Of a stretch of DNA of 64,000 nt, positions 9,497 to 18,700 are shown in pieces. Positions within the stretch are counted from its first letter, which is position 1. Every line of letters begins with the position of its first letter. The notes beneath the pieces are model-generated. The model saw only the letters and a list, made by a program, of their open reading frames with translations. It did no database searches and had not been told where the DNA came from. The stretch is from Bacteroides congonensis (GTDB lineage Bacteria; Bacteroidota; Bacteroidia; Bacteroidales; Bacteroidaceae). The position numbers and the translations under genes were made by a program. The stretch is from the NCBI RefSeq assembly GCF_900130125.1, contig NZ_FQXY01000011.1, positions 1,368,748 to 1,432,747 on the forward strand, written 5' to 3'.

Positions 9497-9527
9497 TTTG
9501 ATTTCCGCAGTAAATTATTTATTTTTG
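9497..9527 (+). promoter_or_regulatory. Promoter of aqpZ
   Basis: A TTTG at 9497-9500 is spaced 19 bp from TATTTTTG at 9520-9527, giving a full Bacteroides-type promoter 33 bp before the aqpZ ATG. Confidence 0.7.
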
Positions 9528-9560
9528 AAAAATAATACATTAATAAATTTTTGATTAGTT

Positions 9561-10241
9561 ATGAAAAAGTACATTGCAGAAATGATTGGAACGATGGTGC
9601 TCGTCCTTATGGGATGTGGTAGTGCCGTCTTTGCAGGTGGTTTGGCCGATACAGTAGGCGCTGGCGTGGGAACGATCGGTGTGGCTTTAGCTTTTGGTTT
9701 GTCCGTAGTGGCAATGGCATATGCTATCGGTGGTATTTCGGGCTGTCACATTAATCCTGCCATTACATTAGGAGTATTCCTGAGTGGACGTATGAATGGA
9801 AAAGACGCAGGGATGTATATGGTTTTCCAAGTGATAGGAGCTATTATCGGCTCGGCTATTCTTTATGCTTTGGTGTCTACCGGAGCTCACGATGGCCCGA
9901 CGGCAACAGGTTCGAACGGTTTTGGTGAAGGAGAAATGCTGCAAGCATTTATTGCCGAAGCAGTGTTTACATTCATTTTTGTATTAGTAGTCTTAGGTTC
10001 TACCGACCCGAAAAAAGGCGCAGGCAATCTTGCCGGACTCGCCATCGGTCTTACCTTAGTACTGGTGCATATCGTATGTATTCCCATCACAGGTACATCT
10101 GTCAATCCGGCACGTAGTATTGCTCCGGCATTGTTCCAGGGTGGAGAAGCCCTTTCACAGTTGTGGTTGTTCATCATTGCCCCGTTTGTCGGAGCAGCTT
10201 TGAGCGCGGGCGTATGGAATTATTTGGGAGATAAGAAATAA
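9561..10241 (+). CDS. aqpZ: Aquaporin Z-type water channel (MIP family)
   Basis: The 226-residue protein has six predicted helices and both NPA half-helices: GCHINPAITLG (N65) and TGTSVNPARSIAP (N182). The segment HIVCIPITGTSVNPARS matches the AqpZ selectivity-filter region, with a histidine in loop/helix 5 and the conserved arginine after the second NPA, so a water channel is more likely than a glycerol facilitator. It has its own promoter and a terminator, so it is probably monocistronic. Confidence 0.95.
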   Translation: MKKYIAEMIGTMVLVLMGCGSAVFAGGLADTVGAGVGTIGVALAFGLSVVAMAYAIGGISGCHINPAITLGVFLSGRMNGKDAGMYMVFQVIGAIIGSAILYALVSTGAHDGPTATGSNGFGEGEMLQAFIAEAVFTFIFVLVVLGSTDPKKGAGNLAGLAIGLTLVLVHIVCIPITGTSVNPARSIAPALFQGGEALSQLWLFIIAPFVGAALSAGVWNYLGDKK

Positions 10242-10285
10242 ACTTTCTTTTCAAGAGGATAAAATAGCGAAGTATAAAAGTAAGA

Positions 10286-10318
10286 AGGGCGGGAGTTTCA
10301 CAACTACCGCCCTCTTTT
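10286..10318. terminator. Terminator downstream of aqpZ
   Basis: AGGGCGG (10286-10292) pairs with CCGCCCT (10307-10313) and is followed by CTTTT. It lies between the converging aqpZ and NigD-like genes; an AAAA-free minus-strand tail makes it better for the plus strand. Confidence 0.75.
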
Positions 10319-10372
10319 GCGTAATTAATATATAATATTAAAAAAGAGTGTCTTTCACATTAGATTAGCAGA

Positions 10373-11092
10373 TTAGGGAAATTTCACTTCATATGTTTTT
10401 ATTCCGCCATATAGAGTATTAACACGGATTCTTAGTCCTTTCTTTCCTTCCATCTGTTCTTTGATCTCATCCAGTTTGAAGGACACATACCCTTCGCCTA
10501 AAGTCTGTGGATAATCCCCTTCACTGTTGTGACGGAATTCCAGGTTGATATATTCATCTTCCGCATCCTCTTCGTCCGCAGTAGGAGCCGGCACAGGATT
10601 ATTGATAACCAAATTCAGGAAATGCTTCTTATCTTCGCTGTGCGTGCCATAATATTGGAATTCAATAGTCAGATATTTCTTATCCTTATTAATCCACATA
10701 TAGGTAGCGTTGATTTTATCGTCTCCTATTTTTTCTTTCGTATTTTCTTCATCATCCATGGTGACGATATCCTTGGTCAGAATTTCCTTGATTTGCTTAA
10801 CCTGCACATTGTAGTCATATCCGCCCACCGGTTCTTCTAACTCGTTGAACATGACAAAGGCACGCTGTCCGTCCGCAAAATCTGCACCATTCCATCCTTG
10901 TCCGTTACTCGGATACATCTTCTTTCCATCATCCAAGGTGAAATAAAAATCCTTGCTATCCTGGCTGATCATATTTATTGTGCTGATAACCAATAGGTCG
11001 GACGGACTGTCATCGTCGTCCAGACAAGACTGGAAAATCGGCATTGTGGTCATAATAGCAAAGATAAAGGCAATGAATTTAAATTTCTTCAT
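10373..11092 (-). CDS. NigD-like lipoprotein
   Basis: The 239-residue protein starts with a lipoprotein signal (lipobox FQSC, Cys about 23, followed by an acidic LDDDD run that suggests surface export). The layout fits NigD-like proteins, with an OB-like N-terminal half and a beta-sandwich C-terminal half, including segments such as NATYMWINKDKKYLTIEFQY. NigD was named from a bacteriocin-linked operon, but most family members have no known role. It stands alone, divergent from an ECF sigma gene. I infer an envelope protein and no more. Confidence 0.8.
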   Translation of the reverse strand: MKKFKFIAFIFAIMTTMPIFQSCLDDDDSPSDLLVISTINMISQDSKDFYFTLDDGKKMYPSNGQGWNGADFADGQRAFVMFNELEEPVGGYDYNVQVKQIKEILTKDIVTMDDEENTKEKIGDDKINATYMWINKDKKYLTIEFQYYGTHSEDKKHFLNLVINNPVPAPTADEEDAEDEYINLEFRHNSEGDYPQTLGEGYVSFKLDEIKEQMEGKKGLRIRVNTLYGGIKTYEVKFP

Positions 11093-11204
11093 ATAATAAA
11101 CTAGGTTTTAGATTGATTAATATTACTGCTTTGTATTCAGAAAATGCACGATAACCAAGAATATTGCATCTGCATCTGTTAAAGAAACAAAAGTGGCAAA
11201 AGAG

Positions 11205-11235
11205 TTGTTCTCTCTATGCAGTATTTCTATCTTTG
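11205..11235 (+). promoter_or_regulatory. Promoter of the ECF sigma/barrel gene pair
   Basis: TTG at 11205-11207 is 20 bp upstream of a perfect -7 box TATCTTTG at 11228-11235. The sigma gene ATG follows at 11269. Confidence 0.7.
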
Positions 11236-11268
11236 CTGCATTTATAAGGTAAACACGTGTATAAGCGA

Positions 11269-11817
11269 ATGGAAGAATTAGAGTTGTCGGAACAATGCAG
11301 GCAAGGAAACAACCGGGCCCGCAAGGAACTGTATGAGCAGTATGCGGGGCGTATGCTTGGCATCTGTCTGCGCTATACCGGCGACCGTGATACGGCCCAG
11401 GATCTGCTACACGATAGTTTTATAAAGATATTCGACTCTTTCGACAAGTTCACCTGGCGGGGTGAAGGCTCCCTGCGGGCCTGGATGGAGCGGGTGGTAG
11501 TCAACACCGCTTTGCAGTATCTCCGGAAGAATGATGTAATCAATCAGGCAGCGTCATTGGAAGAGTTGCCCGAAGAATATGAAGAGCCGGATGCTTCTGA
11601 TGTAGAGGCGATACCCCAAAAAGTGTTGATGCAGTTTATCGAAGAACTGCCTGCCGGGTATCGCACAGTGTTCAACCTTTATACTTTCGAGGACAAATCA
11701 CACAAAGAAATCGCTCAGGTATTAGGTATTAATGAGAAATCTTCGGCTTCGCAACTGTTTCGCGCGAAGACGGTATTGGCAAAAAGAGTAAAAGAATGGA
11801 TAATGCATAATGGATAG
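11269..11817 (+). CDS. ECF-type RNA polymerase sigma factor
   Basis: The protein is 182 residues from ATG 11269; a GTG at 11257 would add four residues. Region 2 is seen in residues about 20-85 (DTAQDLLHDSFIKIFDSFDKF) and region 4 in about 120-178 (AGYRTVFNLYTFEDKSHKEI, then an HTH). It directs transcription of a small regulon in response to envelope signals. Seven bp downstream lies a one-TM protein whose short cytoplasmic N-terminus could hold the sigma factor, as an anti-sigma factor would. The target promoters are unknown. Confidence 0.93.
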   Translation: MEELELSEQCRQGNNRARKELYEQYAGRMLGICLRYTGDRDTAQDLLHDSFIKIFDSFDKFTWRGEGSLRAWMERVVVNTALQYLRKNDVINQAASLEELPEEYEEPDASDVEAIPQKVLMQFIEELPAGYRTVFNLYTFEDKSHKEIAQVLGINEKSSASQLFRAKTVLAKRVKEWIMHNG

Positions 11818-11823
11818 ATAGAG

Positions 11824-13092
11824 ATGGAAGAGAAAGAATTGTGGATGAATAAGTTGAAGGAGAAGCTCGCGGATTATTCCGAGCCGACACCTGCTTCCGG
11901 TTGGGAACAACTGGAGAAAGAGCTTATGCCCCCCGTGGAGAGGAAGATATATCCTTATCGAAAATGGATGATGGCGGCTGCGGCTGTTATATTGTTAGCT
12001 GTTGTTTCGTCAGTAAGCCTGTATTTCCTGGGGACACCTGCCGCGGATGAAATGCGTCATATACAAACACCGGCATTGGCTTCTACCCCCGATGTCTTGC
12101 CGGGCGTGCAACAACCGGATATACAAGGAACTTCCGTCGAACCTGTCCTGCGTCCCGTTGCCCGTGAAAACCGGTTGGCAAAAGTAGACCGGAATATTAC
12201 GGAACATAAGATGCCGGTAGATGAACCCGCCGTGAAAGATGAGCCGGCACTTGTAGTAGAAGAAAAAGAACCCGGAACAGTCATCAATGAGGGAGAACCG
12301 ACCGAAGAAACAAATGCCGGTCAAACTCAGACTCAGACGAAAGATACGGAACGACCGACTGCGGGTAACAGACCGCGCCGTCCTTCCGGCAGAGATAAAT
12401 ATCATATCCCGACTGAGAAACCATCTTCCCGGAAAGGGACATGGTCAATGGGACTTGGAGTAGGGAATTCGGGTGGTGCTTCTTCAGAAGTAGGTTCGGG
12501 CGCGTATCCTTATATGTCCCGCGTCAGTATGCTTTCTGTATCCAATGGTTTGATGGAGATTCCCAACGACCAGACTTTGGTCTTTGAGGACGGAGTACCT
12601 TACTTGCGCCAGGCCAAACAGGTAGTCGATATTAAACATCATCAACCCATCTCTTTCGGATTATCCGTCCGTAAAGCCTTGGGCAAAGGCTTCTCTCTCG
12701 AGTCCGGTCTGACTTATACGCTCCTTTCTTCTGACGCTAAATTGGCGAATGACGACCATCAGATAGAACAGAAACTTCACTATATCGGTATTCCGTTGCG
12801 TGCCAACTGGAACTTCCTTGATAAGAAGCTCGTTACTCTTTATGTATCCGGTGGCGGTATGGTTGAGAAATGCGTGTATGGAAAGCTCGGTTCCGAAAAG
12901 GAAACGGTGAAACCTATGCAATTCTCCGTGTCCGGTGCGGTAGGTGCACAGTTGAATGCTACCAAACGTGTCGGTATCTATGTAGAGCCGGGTGTCGCTT
13001 ATTATTTCGATGATGGTTCGGACATTCAGACTATACGTAAAGAGAATCCGTTCAACTTCAATATACAGGCAGGTATCCGTTTGACTTATTAA
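11824..13092 (+). CDS. Inner-membrane-anchored protein with C-terminal outer-membrane barrel-like domain; putative anti-sigma partner
   Basis: The 422-residue protein has no signal peptide. It has a charged N-terminus (residues 1-47), one transmembrane helix (about 49-69), a long Pro/Glu/Thr-rich linker (about 70-200) and a C-terminal domain (about 207-422) that reads like a small PorT-type outer-membrane beta-barrel, with strands such as FSLESGLTYTLLSSDAKL and YVEPGVAYYF. It follows the ECF sigma gene by 6 bp. I infer that the N-terminus binds the sigma factor and that the protein could span the envelope. Direct evidence for sigma binding is not visible. A simple barrel protein with an odd leader is the alternative. 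Confidence 0.75.
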   Translation: MEEKELWMNKLKEKLADYSEPTPASGWEQLEKELMPPVERKIYPYRKWMMAAAAVILLAVVSSVSLYFLGTPAADEMRHIQTPALASTPDVLPGVQQPDIQGTSVEPVLRPVARENRLAKVDRNITEHKMPVDEPAVKDEPALVVEEKEPGTVINEGEPTEETNAGQTQTQTKDTERPTAGNRPRRPSGRDKYHIPTEKPSSRKGTWSMGLGVGNSGGASSEVGSGAYPYMSRVSMLSVSNGLMEIPNDQTLVFEDGVPYLRQAKQVVDIKHHQPISFGLSVRKALGKGFSLESGLTYTLLSSDAKLANDDHQIEQKLHYIGIPLRANWNFLDKKLVTLYVSGGGMVEKCVYGKLGSEKETVKPMQFSVSGAVGAQLNATKRVGIYVEPGVAYYFDDGSDIQTIRKENPFNFNIQAGIRLTY

Positions 13093-13104
13093 TTCGAATA
13101 ATAG

Positions 13105-13422
13105 TTATTCAAAATAATCATATTGGTTAATAAAGAAATTCTCGATTTGTTGAATCAAGTCGGGATTTTCTTTTAGTGCTATATTGTTGATGAGCATGTA
13201 TGCACTCTTCTCTATATTTTCTTTGTGATAGAAAACTCTGTCGCTAAAGTAGGTTGCTACAATTCTTGAATAGACTCTGTATCTTTTGGTACACTTCGTA
13301 TCTTCATTAAAACCGTTGGCTCCAATAAAACCAAATGAAGCTTTGGAATTTTTTTCGTAGATAGAGAGCATTATATTAATACAGGTATTAATAATTTTTC
13401 TCGGCTCGAAAGTATTGGTCAT
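13105..13422 (-). CDS. Small unrecognised protein, 105 residues; may be the 3' part of a broken gene
   Basis: I do not recognise the family. The product is soluble, rich in Asn, Lys and aromatic residues, with no signal peptide or TM helix. The frame stays open upstream of the ATG for another 22 codons to a TAA at 13489-13491, with plausible coding text (SIYAIKFYQKNHR), so the ATG at 13422 may be internal. It ends 12 bp from the stop of the converging barrel gene. A second small minus-strand ORF ends two bases beyond that in-frame stop (13493), so the two could be pieces of one decayed gene. Confidence 0.45.
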   Translation of the reverse strand: MTNTFEPRKIINTCINIMLSIYEKNSKASFGFIGANGFNEDTKCTKRYRVYSRIVATYFSDRVFYHKENIEKSAYMLINNIALKENPDLIQQIENFFINQYDYFE

Positions 13423-13492
13423 TATCCTATACTTATTATGAGATAATCTATGATTTTTCTGATAGAACTTTATTGCATAGATACTGCATTAT

Positions 13493-13654
13493 TTAGAGGA
13501 GGTAAGGATATACTGGAATCCTTCTTTTATTTAGTTCTTCTTTGGATACATCAGACAATACAAACTTTTTCCCGTCATCAATTTTTGAGGGATTGATTTT
13601 ATTCTTCTGCTTTTGAGAAGAAATATTCTTTTGTTTTGTTTTGATATTACCCAT
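13493..13654 (-). CDS. Small 53-residue basic ORF, unrecognised; possible 5' piece of a broken gene
   Basis: ATG at 13654 to TAA at 13493-13495 encodes 53 residues, starting MGNIKTKQKN and ending RRIPVYPYLL. It is Lys/Gln/Asn rich at the N-terminus and has no signal or TM helix. No homologue is recalled. The stop falls two bases from where the frame of the 105-residue ORF opens, which suggests either a two-gene unit or a gene broken by small indels. No good ribosome site was seen, which is common in Bacteroides. Confidence that it is translated is low. Confidence 0.3.
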   Translation of the reverse strand: MGNIKTKQKNISSQKQKNKINPSKIDDGKKFVLSDVSKEELNKRRIPVYPYLL

Positions 13655-13875
13655 TCTATTTAATCTTAAAATTACATTTTTTCCTTGATAACGTAATCCT
13701 ATTGCAAAGATAGGAAAATATCCTTGTATGCTGATAGAACATTGGATAATCCGGGAAGTTAATTAACGATTTTTGGACTTTAGGAAAAAGAAATATATGC
13801 AGAAACCTTCCCGAAAAATCGGATAATTGAGAAAATATTAATAATATTGTCACCTGTTTCAGACCAACAGTAACA

Positions 13876-13883
13876 TACCTTTG
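13876..13883 (+). promoter_or_regulatory. -7 box of the FecI-like sigma gene
   Basis: TACCTTTG matches TAnnTTTG and lies 17 bp before the ATG at 13901. No clear -33 TTTG at the usual distance. Confidence 0.5.
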
Positions 13884-13900
13884 TCGCAAAACTCTAAAAT

Positions 13901-14497
13901 ATGATTGACTCTACTGCTGAAAAACTTTTATTAATCAAGTTAAAGGAAGGTTCTTTTCAGGCATTTGAAAAGTTATATACGATGTATAGTGGCAAACTGT
14001 ACAATTTCATTATGCGGCTATCTTCCGGCGATCAATATATGGCTGAAGAAGTGGTGCAATCTACTTTTATCCGTATATGGGAAGTGCGTGCAAAAGTAGA
14101 TTCCGACGCTTCATTCATATCTTTTCTCTGTACGATAGCCAAGAATCTGCTGATGAATATGTATCAGCGTCAGACCGTTGAATATGTTTACAATGAATAT
14201 CTGTTGAAAAGTGGGGTAGACCGTGACTCGCAGACAGAAGACGATATTGACCTGCGTTTCTTGAACGACTATATCGACTCATTGGCAGAGGAATTACCGG
14301 CACAGCGAAAGAAAATCTTTATCTTGAGCAAGCGTCAGAACTATACGAATAAGGAAATTGCCGGGATGATGGGGATTTCCGAAAGCACAGTCGCCACACA
14401 ATTATCGTTGGCTGTGAAGTTTATGCGTGAACAGTTGATGAAGCATTATGATAAGGTAATTGCGCTTTTGCTCGCCTTTTTTGTTAATGAAATGTAA
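13901..14497 (+). CDS. ECF sigma factor, FecI-like (Bacteroidales type)
   Basis: The 198-residue protein has region 2 (about residues 25-90, MAEEVVQSTFIRIWEVR) and region 4 (about 130-185, PAQRKKIFILSKRQNYTNKE followed by an HTH). Its neighbour order sigma - FecR - STN-SusC - SusD is the standard trans-envelope signalling cassette: ligand on SusC relieves FecR and frees the sigma factor, which then turns on the susCD operon. The operon downstream encodes phosphodiesterases and an organophosphate transporter, so the likely signal is a glycerophosphodiester-type ligand. That last step is inference. Confidence 0.93.
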   Translation: MIDSTAEKLLLIKLKEGSFQAFEKLYTMYSGKLYNFIMRLSSGDQYMAEEVVQSTFIRIWEVRAKVDSDASFISFLCTIAKNLLMNMYQRQTVEYVYNEYLLKSGVDRDSQTEDDIDLRFLNDYIDSLAEELPAQRKKIFILSKRQNYTNKEIAGMMGISESTVATQLSLAVKFMREQLMKHYDKVIALLLAFFVNEM

Positions 14498-14564
14498 TTG
14501 TAATACACCTTTTTGGATAGTAGACAGGATGAAAATGTATACTTGTAAATAAGCAGGAAAGAAG

Positions 14565-15545
14565 ATGGATAAGATATATTATAAGGAACTGATTGAAAAG
14601 TATTTCGAAGGAAATATAACGGATGCTGAGATTAAAGAACTCTCCGATTGGATAAAGAACGACCGCCGCTTACAGAACTGGTGGGAAGAGGAATTTTCCA
14701 AATCGAGTGCAGATATTAATCCGGTGCTGCGTGACAAACTCTTTGCCCGTATCAAAGAAGAAACCCAGGGCGAAGGGAAAATCCAGGGCGAAGAGAAGCC
14801 AAATACCATCCGCATGAATCCCTGGAAATGGGCAGCCGCCATCGTTTTACCCATTTGTATCGCCTTCTTTACCTACTATCTTATAGATTCTTCCCCAACA
14901 GCAGGAGCCCCCTTTGTAGTAAAAGCCAATAAAGGCGACAAAGCAACCATCGAACTGCCTGACGGAACGAATGTCGTTCTCAATTCGGCTTCGCAACTAA
15001 GCTATCTGAATAACTTCGGAGAAAAAGTGCGTCGTGTGCAACTGAATGGTGAAGCCTATTTCAAAGTAGCCCATGATGAAAAACATGCCTTTATTGTGCA
15101 GGTCGGCGATTTGGAAGTGAAAGTACTTGGTACTTCTTTCAACGTATCAGCCTATGAAGATGCCAAAGACGTGACAGTCGTTCTGTTGGAAGGAAAAGTT
15201 GGCGTCTATGCGCAGCAAACATCGCATATCATGAAGCCTGGTGACAAAATAGAATATAATAAAGTCACTCATAAGATAACAACCGCCCAAGTACATCCGA
15301 ATGACTACATTGAATGGACGAAAGGAAATATCTATTTCGAGAAAGAATCTTTGGAAAATATCATGAAAACCCTTTCACGTATTTATGACGTAGAAATCCG
15401 TTTTGATTCCAGTAAACTGCCTAATGAATATTTCACCGGAACCATACCGGGCGGTGGCATACAGAATGCGCTGAATATTCTCATGCTCACTTCACCTTTC
15501 TATTATGAAATGGACGGTTCGGTGATAGTTTTGAAAGAGAAATAG
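14565..15545 (+). CDS. FecR-family anti-sigma factor
   Basis: This 326-residue protein has a cytoplasmic N-terminal part (1-85), one TM helix (about 88-107), a FecR periplasmic domain (about 115-215, with GDKATIELPDGTNVVLNS and LNGEAYFKVAHD) and a C-terminal DUF4974-like domain (about 250-326). It binds the sigma factor inside and the STN domain of the SusC protein in the periplasm. It lies 67 bp downstream of the sigma gene and is followed by a strong terminator, so sigma and FecR form one unit and the susC operon another. Confidence 0.95.
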   Translation: MDKIYYKELIEKYFEGNITDAEIKELSDWIKNDRRLQNWWEEEFSKSSADINPVLRDKLFARIKEETQGEGKIQGEEKPNTIRMNPWKWAAAIVLPICIAFFTYYLIDSSPTAGAPFVVKANKGDKATIELPDGTNVVLNSASQLSYLNNFGEKVRRVQLNGEAYFKVAHDEKHAFIVQVGDLEVKVLGTSFNVSAYEDAKDVTVVLLEGKVGVYAQQTSHIMKPGDKIEYNKVTHKITTAQVHPNDYIEWTKGNIYFEKESLENIMKTLSRIYDVEIRFDSSKLPNEYFTGTIPGGGIQNALNILMLTSPFYYEMDGSVIVLKEK

Positions 15546-15562
15546 TAAGTAAAATATAAAAT

Positions 15563-15604
15563 AAAGCCATTCCGCAGCCCATTACTAAAGGAATGGCTTT
15601 TTTA
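15563..15604 (+). terminator. Terminator after the sigma/FecR unit
   Basis: A perfect 11-bp repeat, AAAGCCATTCC (15563-15573) and GGAATGGCTTT (15590-15600), is followed by more T residues. No TAnnTTTG box was found from here to the SusC ATG at 15709, which fits an ECF-dependent promoter in that gap. Confidence 0.88.
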
Positions 15605-15708
15605 TTTCCGGTATCGAATAAGTTAACGAGAGTTAAAGTCTGATAGGCGATTGGACGGGCGGGTATAGCAGTCTGTATACCTATCAAACAACTTAAAAGT
15701 TTTGATAT

Positions 15709-18700
15709 ATGAAGCACAAAACAACCTTTGAAAAGCTCCCTCAAACAAACGTGGGGAGAAGTAAGAACTGGAAAACACTGCGGGCTCTATGTCTGCTATT
15801 GTTTCTAAGCGTATCTTTTGCCGCTTATTCCCAAATAACAGTAAGCGTGAAAGACATTTCTTTGAGAGCCTCTTTAAAGAAAATCGAGCAAGTAAGCAAT
15901 TACAAGTTCTTCTACAATGAGAGCCTTCCGGAGTTAAACCGGAAAGTATCACTCAATGTGAAAGATGCAACGATTGCTCAAACCATGCAACAACTTTTAG
16001 GAGGAATGGATTTGGCGTATAAGAAAGAGCAAGACAATGTGATTGTATTGATTCGCAAAGCCCAGGACAAATCTATAACTAAAAAAGTAACAGGCACCGT
16101 TATAGATGAAAAAGGAGAACCTATTATCGGAGCGAGCATTGTGGTCAAAGGCGAGTCACATGGAACGATAACAGATTTCGATGGAAAATTCACATTGGCA
16201 GATGTACCGGAAAAAGGTATATTGACAATCTCTTACATAGGGTATAAGACAGTTGATATTGCTACCACAGGCCAATCATTAGTGAAAGTCGTACTTCAGG
16301 AAGACAGTAAAATGATAGACGAAGTCGTTGTTGTCGGCTACGGAGTCCAGTCACAAAAACTGGTTACAACTTCTATCAGTAAAGTAAAAATGGAAAATAT
16401 AGATCAAGGTAATGACTATAATCCGATTAAAATGCTGCAAGGACGTGTAGCAGGCGTCAATATCTCTTCTGCTTCCGGCACTCCCGGCGAGACACCTAAT
16501 GTAACCGTTCGTGGTATCGGTTCCGTCAGCGGGGGAAGCTCGCCACTTTATGTGGTCGATGGTATCCCGAGCGAAAAATATCCCAACCTGAATCCGAATG
16601 ACATTGAGAGCATGGAAGTCTTGAAAGACGCTTCCGCCGCTGCCATCTATGGTTCGCGTGCCAATGCCGGAGTCGTGTTGATAACCACCAAATCAGGTCA
16701 GCAAGGCAAGACAAAGATAGAAGTGTCCGGCCGCTACGGATTCGCCTATCTGGCCAGCGACATTGAAATGGCCAATTCAACGGAATATATGAACACCATG
16801 CAAGCCGCTATTGATAATTACAATGTACAAATGGGGGCCAACCTTCAATTATATGTTCCTTCCCATATTCAGGAAACCAATTGGGTGAAAGAAATATCAA
16901 GAAAGAACTCAAAAACAGGTACCGGCTCCATCAGCATCTCCGGTGGAAATGAAAAGACCACCTTCTTTGCTTCTTTAGGCGCTAATACTCAAGAAGGATA
17001 TCTGAATAAGAGCAGCTATGACCAATATAATATGCGTGCCAAATTCACACATAAAATAAACAACCTATTCAAACTGAATATGAATCTGGCAGGTTCGGCC
17101 AGCCGTTCAGACCTGTTGGAAGAAACAAGTACCAGTCTGAAAGTCCTGCGTACGGCACGTGAAGAACAACCCTGGTATTCACCCTACAAAGAAGACGGAA
17201 CATCCTACAAAGTGAATGGTACGGATATTCTGCGCCACAATCCCGTAATGCTGATAAATGAAGAAGACTGGGTAGCCAAGAAATATCAACTATCCGGTGT
17301 GTTCAGCATAGACGTCACCCCCTTCAAAGGATTCAAATATACACCGACCGTAAGCGTATATGGCATTTTGGATAACACCTCTAAGAAACTGTCGGACAAG
17401 CATGACGCCCGCAAAAACAGCAGCGGTTGGGGAGCATTGGCAGAACAAAAAGATCAAAGTTTCCGCTATGTGATAGACAACATATTCTCTTACAACAATG
17501 AATGGAACAAACTGATTTATTCCGTCATGCTGGGACACTCGTTTGAGAAATACACTTATGAGCAATTCGGCGCAAAGAGTGACAACTACGCCAACGGCGC
17601 ATTTCCTTCTTCCAACTTTGATTTAATCAATGCAGGCCCCAATATCTATGCCGGAAACATCAGTTATACCTCTTACGCTTTAGAATCCTATTTCGGGCGA
17701 ATCGCCTTGAACTGGGACAACAAATATATACTGAATGCCTCATTGCGTAGTGACGGTTCTTCCCGTTTTGCAAAAAACAAGAGATACGGTTATTTCCCCT
17801 CTGCCTCTTTTGCGTGGCGGGCATCCAATGAAGGATTCTTCCCGAAAAACAAATACGTCAATGACGCCAAGTTAAGACTAAGCTGGGGTATGACAGGAAG
17901 CATGGCAGGAGTGAGCAATTATGCTCCGCTGTCACTTATCAGTGCGGGCGGCGCTTCTTACAACGGTTCTGCCGGATTCCAGATTTCGCAGGACGCCCGT
18001 GCCCTGACTTGGGAGAAAGCCAGCCAGTTCAATATCGGATTTGATATAGAAATGTTCCAGTCCCGCCTGACTCTGAACGTGGATATGTTCTATCAGAAGA
18101 CCACCGACCTGCTGTTCAAGAAACCGGTCAATGCAACCACCGGATATACCACTTTGCAGTCCAATATCGGTTCATTGGAGAATAAAGGACTTGAGTTGGC
18201 TTTGAATGGCAAAATCCTTACCGGAAAATTCAAATGGGATTTGGGAGGAAACATTTCTTTCGTGAAAAACAAGTTACTTTCCCTGATTGAAGGAAATGAT
18301 ATGTATGTAGTTCCCAGTAGCGGAAGTAACCTTTTGGGAGGTTCGATGCACGCATTGATTAACGGACAGCCTATCAGTACATTCTATATGTTGAAGATGG
18401 AAGGCATCTACCAGCGTGACGACGAAGTGCCTGCAAAACTTTATGCTAAAGGCGTACGTGCCGGTGACGTGAAATATTTCGATTATAACGAAGACGGTGA
18501 CATCTCCGATGCCGACCGGATGAACGTAGGAAAAGCCATCCCGGACTTTTACGGAGGTATCACTTCCAACTTCTCCTACAAAGGTTTCGACCTGTCTCTG
18601 TTCGGACAATTCTCGGTAGGCGGTAAAGTGATGTCGGCATGGCGGGGAGTGAACGGCTCCGAAGGTACTGACCACTTAGGGCTTGCACTGTCGAATGTGA

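Noticed and set aside
9436..9540. Upstream extension of the EamA transporter
   Set aside because: Contains the -7 box and gives a non-membrane leader before the first helix.
13656..13889. A 77-codon minus-strand ORF
   Set aside because: Covers the promoter of the FecI-like sigma gene, low-complexity text, no ribosome site.
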